Shown one piece after another: positions 25,001 to 37,951 of a stretch of DNA of 64,000 nt (position 1 is its first letter; every line of letters starts with the position of its first letter). The notes under the pieces were generated by a model. The model was not told the DNA's origin and ran no database searches. It was given only the letters and a program-made list of their open reading frames with translations. The position numbers were made by a program, and so were the translations under genes. The stretch comes from Schizophyllum amplum (taxonomy: Eukaryota > Basidiomycota > Agaricomycetes > Agaricales > Schizophyllaceae), in assembly GCA_007026445.1 (NCBI GenBank), contig VDMD01000001.1, forward strand, positions 1,364,001 through 1,428,000. The letters are read 5' to 3'.

Positions 25001-25373
25001 TGCCGGACCCCTGGCAGGAGTGGAAGACGGGAATGCAATCGGGGACGAAGTGCCACCTGATCGCTAGTCAGTGAACGCGTCGAGGACGCGAAAATCGACG
25101 CGACGCACCTTCGAAAAGCGGTGTGCGCGGCCCGCGGCGCGGCGTGCTCATACCCATCGCCCTCCTCGCGACAATGTTGCGCGAAGGAGACGTGTCCGGG
25201 GCGCGGGAAGCCCTGGAACGCGCTGGCGTGCCCGCGGCGGACGGGGTACCCGGTAGGAAAAGACTTTCTCGCGGCGCGTCGGGAAAGGTCTCATCGTTGG
25301 TTCCGTCATTCATGTCCACGTCCCCACCATCGGGTTCGGGCGAGCTGGGCATGTGCAGCGGTGAGGAGGACAT
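22084..25373 (-). CDS. MCM4: Replicative helicase subunit MCM4 (Cdc54)
   Basis: This is one of the six subunits of the MCM2-7 helicase loaded at origins. The N-terminus (from 25373) is a Ser/Pro-rich phosphorylatable tail with TP/SP sites ([20 protein letters not shown]), as in all MCM4 proteins. Then come [19 protein letters not shown] (about 24615-24670), [17 protein letters not shown] and the zinc-finger region ([20 protein letters not shown], then CPRDVC) near 24000-24085. The AAA+ core has a Walker A variant GDPGTSKSQ (about 23362-23390), the Walker [10 protein letters not shown] (about 23065-23090), the sensor region [13 protein letters not shown] (about 22885-22925) and the arginine-finger motif [11 protein letters not shown] (about 22810-22845). 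A winged helix ends [10 protein letters not shown]. Introns are short and near 25050-25080, 24200, 23300-23355, 23150-23170, 22990-23025 and 22680-22710. All catalytic motifs are intact. Confidence 0.95.
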
Positions 25374-25472
25374 GTCGAAATGATGGTAGGAGACAAGATT
25401 GAAATCAAATATTGACGCGTCGCGACGCGTCTAGTAAACGCGAACAAACTTGTCCTCTTCGTCCAAGCTCAC
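25374..25472. promoter_or_regulatory. 99-bp MCM4/ORC3 bidirectional promoter with palindromic double MluI cell-cycle box
   Basis: The start codons of MCM4 (-) and ORC3 (+) are 99 bases apart. At 25414-25431 lies an 18-bp perfect palindrome, GACGCGTCGCGACGCGTC. It contains two ACGCGT hexamers (25415-25420 and 25425-25430). ACGCGT is the MCB element bound by MBF (Mbp1/Swi6 type) at G1/S in yeasts. The motif is seen; G1/S co-regulation of both genes is a strong inference. Confidence 0.8.
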
Positions 25473-28074
25473 ATGTCGCCCGTCAATCTCGACGATATAA
25501 GCCAGGTGACCCGTTTCGCACTCTGCAGCCATGGTAGACTCATCTTTAGTCCGCTGTCTATATCCCCTTCGAAGGCGCCGGTGAGTGACCCTTACTTTGG
25601 TTGGCAGAGGGCCGCTGAATGGTACAGACGAGGACCTCCACGAATCCTCACCCTCAAAAGCATCTAAACCAGATCCGAGTGGCAAGGTTGCTTGGCTAGA
25701 GGAATATCGGAAGGTTTGGACACGATGTCTAGAGAGGGTGCAGGTAGGTGCATCGCCCCGGACACGGATTTCAAAACGTTGACTAGTGCCACACAGGCCA
25801 TAGAAAACGACGTCCATGAGCCGATACTTCACTCAGTGGTAGACGAGATAAGGCAAACTAATGCCAGCGCTTTGGCTGGCTTGCCCTATCCTGAAATTCC
25901 TACTATATGCCTCACGAGTACGTGAACATACAATGCTCCCCATTGAATTCGACTGACACTCGCTCATTCACCACTCTATTCATTCTCCCTTCGTTTCTGC
26001 TGGAGATTGTCCTAGTACTTCATCGCTGCTCTCCCAGCCAGCTGCTCGCATGGGAGCCGAGGACGATGTTGCAGTCGTTGAATTGCACCCGGAAGTGTGC
26101 TCGAACATCACGACCTGCATGAAAGCGTTGGTCTCTGGCTTCGTCGAACATCCAACTTTACTCGAACGAGGTGCGTATTACCTCCGCCGCCGCTTTGTGT
26201 AGTCGCCCGATGATATCCCAGTGTCGAAGCTCAAGCGCCGTACGAACTCATTAGCGATGTACGACCTCGGTCTATTGGCTGCATGCCATCGCACCGCGCC
26301 CGACGTGCGCCTCGTCGCTGTGCTCTGCGACTTTGAAGACTTCGATCCGAGCATTGTGCGACAGTTATTTGAGATCTGCAGGTGGGCATCCGGTTGTTAT
26401 AGGATACCCGTACTGACCCTGACAGCTTATTTGCATCACAATCGCCTTTGACATTTGTGCTCGCATGTGCCTCGCCTCCAGCGCCGTCGTATATTCATGC
26501 TACTTTCCCGCATTCTGTGCTCGCGCTCCTGCGTCTGCGCAGTATAGCCTTCCCTTCTGCCGCAGCTGTCGTCGCAACCATAGTGGAAAAGGTACGTTCA
26601 TCTCTAAGAGTGGCCGTTCGGAGTTCACCAGTACGTCCTCAGACATTCTTCGACGTCGGATTCGACCCTGGCCTCATGCTTGGACCAGCTGCACTCGATT
26701 TTCTTGCCGTATACATGGCGCAACATAACGCCACCGTCGACGCAGCCGTGACCATACTTCAAGTGTGTTTTGTTGTCCTGCCTGAGTTTGCATGGCTTGA
26801 CCCGGCGTCGTCAGATCGCGCATATGAGACACTTCGCGACAGAACCACTAGCTGCCCTCCCATTGATAGCGCAGTCCTCATCACATGCGAATTTTCACGG
26901 CTCATTGACCGAAAGAGAGACGGCAAGGAAAGTATTTCATGCAGAAGCTCGCAAAGTGCGAATGGGCTTGGGCATTGCGCGATGTGTCAACGCCTTCATA
27001 TCTGCGCAAGGACACCGTGGACTTCCGTGGGACGCGGACATGCTCACGATCATGAGCGGCGTACTTCGAGGACGACCGCCGCCGGACTTGAAGCATCTCA
27101 TTCGCATGGTTAAGTCAGTCCATTCCTTCCACCGATATGTTGCTTCTCTGACTATCGACGTGGGCAGGCTTCTGGAAGCAAGCGAATTAAGTGCCCTTTT
27201 GGAAGAGTTGAGGGCCCTTCTTGCATCATTGACGGACGCCCGAGACGCAGAAGTGGAAGTGCGAGAATATATCCGCGCGCTGGGCTCTACGCATCAGGAT
27301 CAGGAGGACGACGAAGTTGAACCGTACAGAGCAATCGGGACTGAATTCGGGGAATGGTTGGCGGTATACCTTGGGTACGTTGACATTCCTAGTCCTATCA
27401 TCAATTCCAAAAGTGCTTACCATCTCGCTTATGCCTTTCTATAGTGATCTGCTCTCGGTCCGCATTGAAGAATGTGACCTCTTCCAGATCTGGTACACCA
27501 ACCGCGCACCCTTTCCGTCCGAGGTGTGTAGCTCTTCATTTTCAGCCTTCGTCTAGTCTCATCTTGATGGCCCTCACAGCTCCTCAACCCGAACGTACGC
27601 TCGACAGTCCTCGCAGGGCTCGTGCAACCGCACGCATTTACGGAAGCCGGCGCGGAGAATGTCTGTCACTCAACAAAATCCGACGACGATGATGACGACG
27701 ACACCCCGCTGTGGGCACTTCCAGACACTGCCATCCTGTTCGCACGCTATCTGGACAGTGGGCGCATGATCAATGTATACGACTGGTTTGAAGCTTTTCG
27801 GATCGTTTTGGAGACGCAGAGGGAGGAGCGTGCGCACGGCCTGACCGAGGGAGACGGCGGGAATAACGAAAAAGACAAAACCAGTCGCAAAAACAGCCGA
27901 AATAAAGGCAAGAAGGGCGTTGCAGATGACGGGATAGATGCTGAAAAATGGGGACTGGAGGTGCAGGCGCGCTTCGTGCGCGCTCTGCATGAGCTAGATT
28001 ATATTGGCGTAATGAAGCATACCGGGAGAAAGGCGGACCATGTGGTGAAGATAGTGTACGATGTAGTCGATTGA
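25473..28074 (+). CDS. ORC3: Origin recognition complex subunit 3
   Basis: Splicing 25473-25506, 25548-25575 and 25625 onwards gives MSPVNLDDISQSAVYIPFEG, then ADEDLHESSPSKASK and EEYRKVWTRCLERVQ. Next come HSVVDEIRQTNASALAGLPY and PEIPTICLTS, as at the N-terminus of ORC3. Central motifs are YDLGLLAACHRTAPDVRLVA (about 26257-26310), LRLRSIAFPSAAAVV, FFDVGFDPGLMLGPAALDFL (about 26643-26705) and MRHFATEPLAALPL (about 26825-26866). The C-terminal winged helix ends ELDYIGVMKHTGRKADHVVK before a stop at 28072. An Asp run (27675-27705, about 8 residues) and a Lys-rich loop (27870-27925) are low-complexity inserts. About ten introns are used. ORC3 is a scaffold subunit of ORC with a degenerate AAA+ domain, and no clear Walker A is seen, as expected. 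Confidence 0.9.
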
Positions 28075-28372
28075 CGTTTGTTTCAAGAGCCTTCCAAGTT
28101 CTAGACTCGCAGAATCTCCTACTCGTCTTGAAGCTTGACTTGCTCTCCTTGCGGGCGCTGAGCGCTGATTGCGCGATGGAACTTATTGAGCAACTACTTG
28201 ATCCCATGTACCCATCTCGATTTCCCATCGGAAAATATACGACGACGATATGTTCCCCTTTTCCTTGCTATAATACAATTTACCACTGAGTCCTGGTAGA
28301 ACCATGAATATAGTACACGGTGCTCGGAGCGTGCCACTCCCGCCAGGGACAGGGTTTTTCAGACAACCACGA

Positions 28373-29330
28373 CTAGCCAGCCACTGGAGGAGTCGAGGTA
28401 GTTGATGCCGAGGTACGAAGGACCACCGAAGGCATTGTTGGGGATGTAGTGGTCCACCATGACGTCGTGGTTGGACACAGGGTCGTGGAATATGTTCTGG
28501 CCAGGTTCTGGCCACCTGGTGCGTAAACGTTGTCGTGCGAGCCGAGCGCGAGTGAGCATGTGGGCGGGCTTGGGTCCTCCACAAAGTCATGCCGAGCTTT
28601 CCATAGTATAGGCTCAAGCCGCGGGCACCACGACCGACGAGGACCTTGTACTCCTTGCCGGAGGCGGGGCGGGACGTCGCCTAAGTGAAGGTTGACTGAA
28701 CATGGAAGAGGAAGGCTGGCGCGGGGACGTACACCATCGAACGGTGTGATACCGTCAGAGAAGAACATAAAGTAGCATTACTGAGACGAAGGCGGCTTGT
28801 GAACGAAGGCGCCATCCGCGGCGCGGCCGTTGCTTGCGGCAAGATACGTGCCCGGGGAGGTCCTGCAGAGAATCAGCATTGGCTTATGACTATATTGAGG
28901 ATGACCTATGGATGCACGCGTCTTGATGTTGGGCCAGAGGCCAACCTGGTACATGCCGTTCCAGCACGAGCCGAAGGTGAGCTTCAAGCCGTTCAGACCG
29001 TCGCCGTCGTTCGAGTCGATGATGGAGTTCTGGCTGCCAACAGTAGACACGGAGTAGTACAGCACGTACTGCCCGTCGATGTAGTTGATATCGGGGGCCA
29101 AAGCTCGCAAACACTCGGAAGGTTGATATTGGAGCAGTCGGGGAGTACAAATCCCTGGCGCATCCAGGGACTGCACCATATGTGAGAGAGATACGACGAA
29201 TCATAGACCGGTCACTTACCAGGTGATCAGCGAGCTAGAGCTGAATATCTTGATCTTCTCGCCCGTCGAGAAGATATAATATTTCTCGGAGGGAGTTCAG
29301 CCTACACCGCCTTTCGGCCATTGCTGTTGA
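28373..29330 (-). pseudogene. Broken GH43 endo-1,5-alpha-L-arabinanase-like gene
   Basis: In pieces, the minus strand encodes a fungal GH43 arabinanase: KYYIFSTGEKIKIFSSSSLI, then LPDCSNINLPSVCELW, APDINYIDGQYVLYYSVSTV, LTFGSCWNGMYQ, CYFMFFSDGITPFD, GSHDNVYAPGGQN and GGPSYLGINYLDSSSGWLVV. At least three lesions break the frame. A single base is missing at the LW/APD junction (about 29093-29102). An in-frame TAA (28778-28780) precedes CYFMFF. An 11-bp tandem duplication (28494-28515) shifts the frame inside APGGQN. The block between SQNS and LTFG is also shorter than usual, and no signal peptide or first catalytic Asp region is found upstream. Arabinan breakdown by this copy is therefore probably lost. 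Sequencing error could explain one lesion but hardly all of them. Confidence 0.75.
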
Positions 29331-30147
29331 GGCTGAGGTTTCTTGAGCACGCAGACTAGTGAGAGTGTATTGTCGAGAGCGCGTGCGACGATGCTGTAAG
29401 GGACAGGCGAGGCGGCAGGCCAACAACGCCCAGAGATGATGGGCAGGCGATCTGCGAATCCCATTATGCGGGCGCAGGTCTCGAGGACGAAGAACCTGGA
29501 AGGGAGGCCAGTCGGCGTCATATATCCGGCTTCTGCCCGTCTCTGGCTACATAGACTGGCTGTACTTACAGGGATGCTTGACGCCCGTCGGCGACGCAAT
29601 CTTGGCCATATACTCGATGCAGAGGCCGAGGTCTGGCTCGGATAAATCACAACGACCAGACAGCGATCGACCACTTGCCGAGGTATGTACTTGTAGAAAA
29701 CTCGGTAGTCTTCCTGATATTCGTACATATAAGCCAGCTTACCGGCGGTCCGTCGCGGATCCTGGGCTGCATCACCTGTTGAACAGAGGCACGGTGATGA
29801 GCGACTCGGAGGCAGTTCATGAACAGAGCCGGCTTGCCGCATCAGCGTTGCGTCGACATCAGGAGAACCGTCGACTTCAGCGACGCGTGCGATACCCCAG
29901 GAGCCTCCAGCATTTATCGTTTTAGGCTGTCGGCACCGTCGGACCGCATGCCATCAGTCGAACAAGTTATCAAGCTGAACTCACAGATGTGTACCGCTCC
30001 AGATTTCTCTGCGAGTCTTTCAGTAGATCCAGGTCTGTCACAAGTGGGATTGGGCAAGAACGGCGCTGATGGCAGATGCACGTGCCCATCTTTGTATTCA
30101 AAACATGCCTGGCTTCGCTGAACACTGCAGCGAGGGAACAAACCAGA
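29331..30147. other. No gene recognised; long unassigned minus-strand reading frame
   Basis: A minus-strand frame is open from 29842 to 29297 (181 codons), with stretches such as FFVLETCARIMGFADRLPII, but the whole lacks a recognised family, and its codon order looks mixed with GT-AG-like breaks (near 29505-29565). It may be another decayed gene beside the GH43 relic. I cannot assign it. Confidence 0.3.
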
Positions 30148-33100
30148 CTAGTCCTCGTCCTCCTCAATATCACCGAACTCGAACATGCCGAGACGCTCCC
30201 GCTTCGCAAGGTTGATTGACTGCTGTAGCTTCTTCAGCACTTGAGGGTAGGAGTTGATGTACCGGCAGCCCTTGCGGTCAATCATAGCCACACCTGCGTT
30301 GCGCAAGTCAGTACGATGCTTGGTCAGAGGCGGTATGGTCGGCGTAGAACGTACCGTCACGTAGCAGATCCGCGTTGATGCAAGCCAAGGGGTCCTCAGC
30401 GGATTGCGGGTCCGTCGGGTCGATGAGGCGCAAGTGTAGCAGGTTACCCTCGCGTTGGTCGATATTCGCGACGAGTTTGCGCCCTTCGCAAAGGCTACGG
30501 AATCGGTCGACAGCTTCTGCATGATATTCGCTTTCCGGGCCAGGAATCCTGACGAAGCTAGACAAGTGGCCAAGTCAGCAACAGATTGATCACACTCAGA
30601 TGGTCGAACGCACCTTAAGCGAGCATCGTGCGCCTGGCCAGGTAATGCGCGGAACTTGGGATCAAGAGGGCGGATGGCGGAGAACGTTACGGTGTCCTGG
30701 TTGCCGTAGTCGATAAAAGTGACTTCGGCCTCCTTCTTGATAGGTGATGCGCGGCGAATCTTGGCGCGATACCAAGCGCCATCGGAAAAGCGGGCAGACA
30801 CCAAGTCACCGCCTCGCGGAACGAAATTGGGCGGGGCAGCGACAGCGCCTTGATGATGCAACGAGAAGTCGCGCATGAGTTTCTCCAGAGATGCGATACC
30901 TTAAGATTTTTCGTCAGCAATGAAAATGATGAAAGCAGGCAGGAGTGCTTACCCTCGGTATTGAGTATTTGTACAGAGAAAGAGAAACCATTGTTCGTGC
31001 GCACATCGCTGACGATGACATCGAGATATTCGGGGGCCAATGCTGACGAGCTGTCGGCTACTGGCGCAACCTCCACCTTCTCCTCGGCATTGCTCCACAT
31101 CTAATGCACAGGTGTGAATATGCTATAACGAACTTGGGCGAACACGTACGTTGCGCCGGTTTTGCTTTGCTTCCTCCTCAGCTTCCTGCAGTTGTCTTGC
31201 CCAAGAAGTGCCTTCTGAGGAAGAATGTGTTGATGCCAAACCTTCCCGGACAAGCGCAACCGCAGCATTCTCAGTCTTGTTCAAAATGAGGGACCCAATG
31301 AAGCCACCAGACTTGTCCACGCCATCGACTTCGATCTCGACGTCGCGCTGCAAGTATCTCCGCGTTGAGAAATCGAATGCCTCCTCGCCAAAGGGCTCGC
31401 TCTTCTCGCTGGGGTTGCGTGACGTTCGAGGCGCGCGTATACCTACAAAGAAGATCCATAAAAATTACGACGTAGACGAGGGAAAACAACATACCACCAA
31501 GGACCAACGTGAGCGTCTGGTTATCTTTGGGAAGGAATATTCTTGCACGTCATTAGATCAGTAGTCAGGAAGGCGTGGATCGGTCATACCTGAATCGCGA
31601 ACCGGACGCAACATATTCGACAACAGCAGGAACCCTACCAACCCGCTTGAAGCCACTGACATACTGGCTTGCGCGGTGTGCAGACTAAGGATGTATGTGT
31701 GAGATAGGGAAGGGAGATTCTGAGACCAACAAACCTCAGAGATGTTGAGGGGCTGCTTTGGTGGAGGAAGATCTTTGCCGGAGTGCATACCACGCGACTC
31801 GCCGACCGCGCTGAATGCAATTGCATTAGTGGTATCTCCTGCATGTCATGTAATAGGACTCACCTGGCCTCGGCAGCCATCAGCTTGTCATAATCAGGCG
31901 AGCGGTCTTCGTCATCGCGTTTGTGGCGTAAGGCGGTCGCGTGGCCTTTCTCGATGAGTTGCTCTGCGATGTTGCTGCGGGGTCAGCGTTAGTGCGTTCA
32001 GCTGTTACCCGAGAGGGGGAACGTACGCATTTTGACCACCGTAACGAACGGTGACGCATTCACGCTCCTCAAAGTCGCCTTCCTTCGGGCGGATGAAGTC
32101 GACCGTGACCTTGACGTGCTTGCCGATAAGCTTCTTGCGGAGAAACTCCTTCGCATCCTGTGCATACGGCGCCTGCTTCGGATCTGAAGGTCTAAGCGAT
32201 GTTCAGTATGTTATATAGCGCCAATGAAAAGGGTCACATACTTCGGCCCTCTCGTCGAGCTGAGTTGTACACGGCGCTCCTTCTTTGAGTCCTTGGGCAA
32301 CAAGCTGATTTGGTCGGCACTCCAGACGCGGGTAACAGTACCCTCGAAGTTACGCGGTTGACCATTGATCGCTGTGCCGTTTGTCTTTCCAGCGGCTGGC
32401 GCAGGCAGCGACGCGTACAGGTTCAAGCGCTTCTCCTTCGCAGTTCGTTCCGCAGTGCGCAACTTTTCCATGCTGCCGCTGGGCGCGAGCATGCCGGCAT
32501 GCCAGTCGACGATACGTGCTAGTCCAGCAGCGACCAAGAACTCTGCAACGTTGCCAGCAGGATGAAGTACTGATAAAATATCAACCAAGTGCATCGGCCA
32601 AAAGACATTACGAACGCACCGCTGCCGATGAAGATGGTTGCAGTCGCCGGCGTTGCGGCGCCCTGTAGCGGCATGGCTGACGCGCTCGGCAATGACAAGA
32701 TTTGAACCTTGACAGCGCGCTGCAACAGCCTGGATTCCACGAAGAATTTCGCCTTGCGGCACAAGTCAGTCCTCACGTATTTGACAATAAGGACAGGCGC
32801 ACCTCTTCCGCAAAGGGCTCAGAGGGTTCACCAGCTTTCGCGGCAGTCCGCGGGCTGCGCACACCAGCAAGTGCTATGTTGGCCATCTGATGCTCTGCGT
32901 CCAATAGCAACCGCACGCGCAAGGTTGTACCATCGCGCACTTGCTCAACAATTGCGTCGAGCGGCTTGCCCTTGTACTCGGTGACAAATGCCTGCGAGTC
33001 TTCCGGCATCGTGTAGTGTACCTTGCGAGCCTGGTTCGAGGGCGTGAGCGGATACACATGAGAGGGGGAAGGAGGAGGTACCATCGGTCCATGTGGGTTC

Positions 33101-33810
33101 CAGAGACCCTTGCCGGCGGCTTTTGCCTCGTTTTCAAGGTCGCGCAGCATCCTGGGCGTTCAGTAAGCTGCGCGTATGTGACGTAGGATAGATACACACC
33201 TTGTACGAGGGTCCTCATCCGCACCCTTGTGGTCCTTCACCTTCGCCCAGCCAGCCTTGGTGAGTTCCACGGATAGATCGTGTCCTCCGATGTCTGCCGT
33301 ACCGAGGTCGCGCAGCGTTTCGTCATTGGGAGGTAGTGAGTGCGTAGAGGTAAAGGTAATTTCCTTGCCGACAGCAGCAGCGCGAAGGTACTCGCGCGCT
33401 TCGAAGGCCCACGGCTGATCGCCGAAAGTCAGCGTCTAGTGCTGCTTGCAGCACGTCCGATCACGCACCTCGTCCTCCCTGGATGCGCTCCCAAGCCTGG
33501 GCGACACGACATCTACGAGATGCACAATGCTGGGAAAAGCGCGTCGAGATCAGTCGCGTTCGCTGCGCACGCGCTCGGGGTGCACACACCGCTCCTTAGG
33601 CGGTTGGCCTTGCGGACCGGCCTTTCCGCGCAGAACGAGGGAGTCCCCAGAGATGACGGCTACACAACGCGGCGCGTCAGATCGTCAGCTCACGAAGACG
33701 AGCAGGGGAACATGACTTACACTTTACGATCTGTACATACGAACGTTAGCTAACGATGTTTTCGCCCGCTCAAAAAGCGTTCCACGCACAGCCTTGATAG
33801 CGCCCGACAT
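30148..33810 (-). CDS. Tudor-SN / staphylococcal nuclease domain-containing protein 1 (SND1 homologue)
   Basis: This cytosolic RNA-binding protein has four staphylococcal-nuclease-like (SN) repeats, then a Tudor domain interleaved with a fifth SN. SN1 starts [20 protein letters not shown] (exons at 33790-33810, 33721-33730 and from about 33657). SN2 contains [20 protein letters not shown] (about 32860-32920). SN3 contains [18 protein letters not shown] (about 32300-32355) and [22 protein letters not shown]4 contains [20 protein letters not shown] (about 31405-31520) and [20 protein letters not shown]. The Tudor domain has [14 protein letters not shown] and [13 protein letters not shown] (about 30690-30815). 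The C-terminus is acidic (FGDIEEDED). Family members act in transcript stability, stress granules and small-RNA processes; the catalytic SN residues are usually degenerate. About 14 introns are present. A 10-nt microexon (33721-33730) supplies IVK and the first base of the next Ser. Confidence 0.93.
33721..33730 (-). other. 10-nt microexon of the Tudor-SN gene
   Basis: On the minus strand TGTACAG|ATCGTAAAGT|GTAAGT is flanked by a canonical acceptor and donor. It joins GCT before it and CCGTC after it to read A-IVKS-VISGDS, matching the conserved start of SN domain 1. Without it the frame is lost. Confidence 0.75.
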
Positions 33811-35849
<2,039 letters not shown>

Positions 35850-37197
35850 TCATGCGTCCGACCACACCTCCTTCGCAATCTCCAAGACCAGCTTCATCTT
35901 CTCCCATTGTGTCTCTTCCGAAATGTTATTGCCTTCCTCCGTCGAAGAGAATCCGCATTGCGGGCTCAACGCCAGCTGTTCCAGCGGTGCATACTTGGCC
36001 GCTTCATGGATCCTGGCAATGATATCCTCCTTCTTCTCCATGGTCGATTCCTTCGACGACACCAGTCCGAGCACCACAACCTTCCCAGAAGGCAGATATC
36101 GCAAGGGCTTGAAGTCCCCACTGCGCTCGTTCTCCCACTCGAGGAAGTAGCAGTCGACATTGAGCTCCCGGAAGAGAACCTCCGCGACGGGCTCATATCC
36201 GCCCGAGGCGAAGAAGGTTGAGCGGTAGTTCCCGCGGCAGAGGTGGATAGCGATGCACAGGTCATCCGGACGACCGTCGATGCAGGCGTTGATGAGCTTG
36301 GCGTACTGCCGCGGAAGAGCGTTGATGTCGCCGTGCCGATCGGCGGCGGACTTCCTCATCTCGGGATCGCATAGGTATGCGAGATTGGTGTCGTCCAGTT
36401 GTATATATCTTGCAGACGTTATTGACTGGCACGACGCAGGATATGTACGCCGCTTACCTGCACCCAGCCGCGTACAGCGCATCTATCTCTTCCCGGAAGA
36501 CCTTCGCCAGGTCTTCAAAGAATACATCCATGTCCGGGTACGCGTCAATGTTGATCGCCGCGCGCTGTGATCGTGTCAGTCTGCTTCCTTCCTTCTCATC
36601 ACCCAACCAACTCACGCCGCCGCGGAAGTGCGCCATAGTCGGCGAGGGTATGTTGATCTTGCCAATGTGCCCCTTCGCAGGATCGATGAGAGATCGGACG
36701 TAGTTGTAGTCCGGGACTTCGATCGGCTTGCTGAGACCCAGCTATTCGAGCGGTGTTGAGCACGCGTTCGGAGAAGTACAACCTCACCGACGTACCTTGC
36801 CCGTTACCGACAGCTGGGGCGGCATCATCCCCCCTTTGCCCTCAATGGACTTGATGGCCCCGGTCACCGTTACACCGTCCAGCTGCTTCAAGAAATCTGG
36901 AGTGCAACAGCTGCGTCAGCCGTCGGGGTACACACCTCTCCATCAGCGCAGAAACACACCCAGATGGAAGTACTGCCGCCGGAACTCCCCATCGGTGATC
37001 GCGCGTATCCCGACTTCCTGCTCCTTCTTCACGAGCTTAGCGATGTGCTCATCTTCGAGCTTCTGCAGCTCTTCGGGATACAGCTTGCCCTCATAAGCCT
37101 GCTTTCGCGCCTCGAGGAGCTCCTTGGGGCGCAGGAAGGAGCCATTGTGGTCACCGCGGAAGGGTGGGGAGAGCTTGTGTTTCGGAGAGGTCGTCAT
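35850..37197 (-). CDS. MetE C-terminal-like (UROD/MetE-like) protein, cobalamin-independent methionine synthase family
   Basis: The product resembles the short MetE-like proteins that contain only the C-terminal barrel of cobalamin-independent methionine synthase. Exon 1 gives FRGDHNGSFLRPKELLEARK and VGIRAITDGEFRRQYFHLG. Later exons give HFRGGVSWLGDEKEG, VFREEIDALYAAGCR, YIQLDDTNLAYLCDPEM, LCIAIHLCRGNYRSTFFASG and VVLGLVSSKESTMEKKEDII. The end region LALSPQCGFSSTEEGNNIS contains the family's SPQCGF zinc-ligand Cys; the other ligand region is IHLCRGN. Stop at 35850-35852. ATG 37197 (MTTSPKHKLSPPFRGDHNGS) is preferred, though the frame is open further upstream. True methionine synthases are twice this length, so the substrate of this short form is uncertain. 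Introns are near 36905-36955, 36745-36795, 36570-36615 and 36400-36460. Confidence 0.87.
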
Positions 37198-37951
37198 GCA
37201 GGTGAATGCAGATGAAGATTGAGTGGCGGATGCAGTGGACGCGAGAACTCCCGGGGCGGCATCCGGCCCGACTCTACAAACCATTCATGATTCCCGGGTC
37301 ACTGACCTTCCCTCGCTGCCTCCCGGAGGTCAGCTACTGTGCCCACTTGTGCAGAAGAACGAGGCACTCAGCTCGCTCAATTATGGCAGAGTATCTCTGA
37401 GACTATATGCCATGCCTTGTTTCGAAGCTCGACTCTCGAATGGTAAGCAGGTTCGACGTCGTCTGCCGCAGCGAGGGAGCCGGATTCAATTGCTTCACCG
37501 TGACGGGCCCGAGTCGGAGGAGCTGTTCCAACGAGCGTATAGTTGACTGTGTAGCAGTCTGTTCGCAGAGAGTTAGCACGCAAGAGCTGCACGTAAGGAA
37601 GTAGGATAAAGATGAAGGAAGAACACAAGCATCGAGATACGAAGACAGCCTTGAGCAGCTACGGTTTTAGGCGCCCGCTTCGAGGCCGGCACGTACCGGA
37701 AGTGAACATTACACGTGCCCTGCCATTTTGGCTGGCACAGCAAGCAGACAGTGGCAAGCAAGCAAGTACTGATACTATGGGACATTGGGAACCTCCATCG
37801 AGTACAGGAAAGTAACGCGTTGACTGCATACTACATATGCAGTCCGAGTGACAACAACTGAGCTGTACTATACACTACGCAGTCCGAGCTGAGAGCTTCA
37901 AACGTCAGTAACTGCGAGGAAAAGCTTGAAGTCAGGCCCGAATTTTTTTCC
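37198..37951. other. Intergenic, about 750 bases, no gene recognised
   Basis: This lies between the start of the MetE-like gene and the stop of the following minus-strand hydrolase gene. Frames are short and without motifs. The first 200 bases should be the MetE-like promoter. Confidence 0.4.

Noticed and set aside
25431..25832. Minus-strand 133-codon frame in the ORC3 5' region that can be given an intron
   Set aside because: The plus strand gives a much better match (ORC3 exons 1-4 with VYIPFEG and LPYPEIP), so the minus frame is judged a coincidence.
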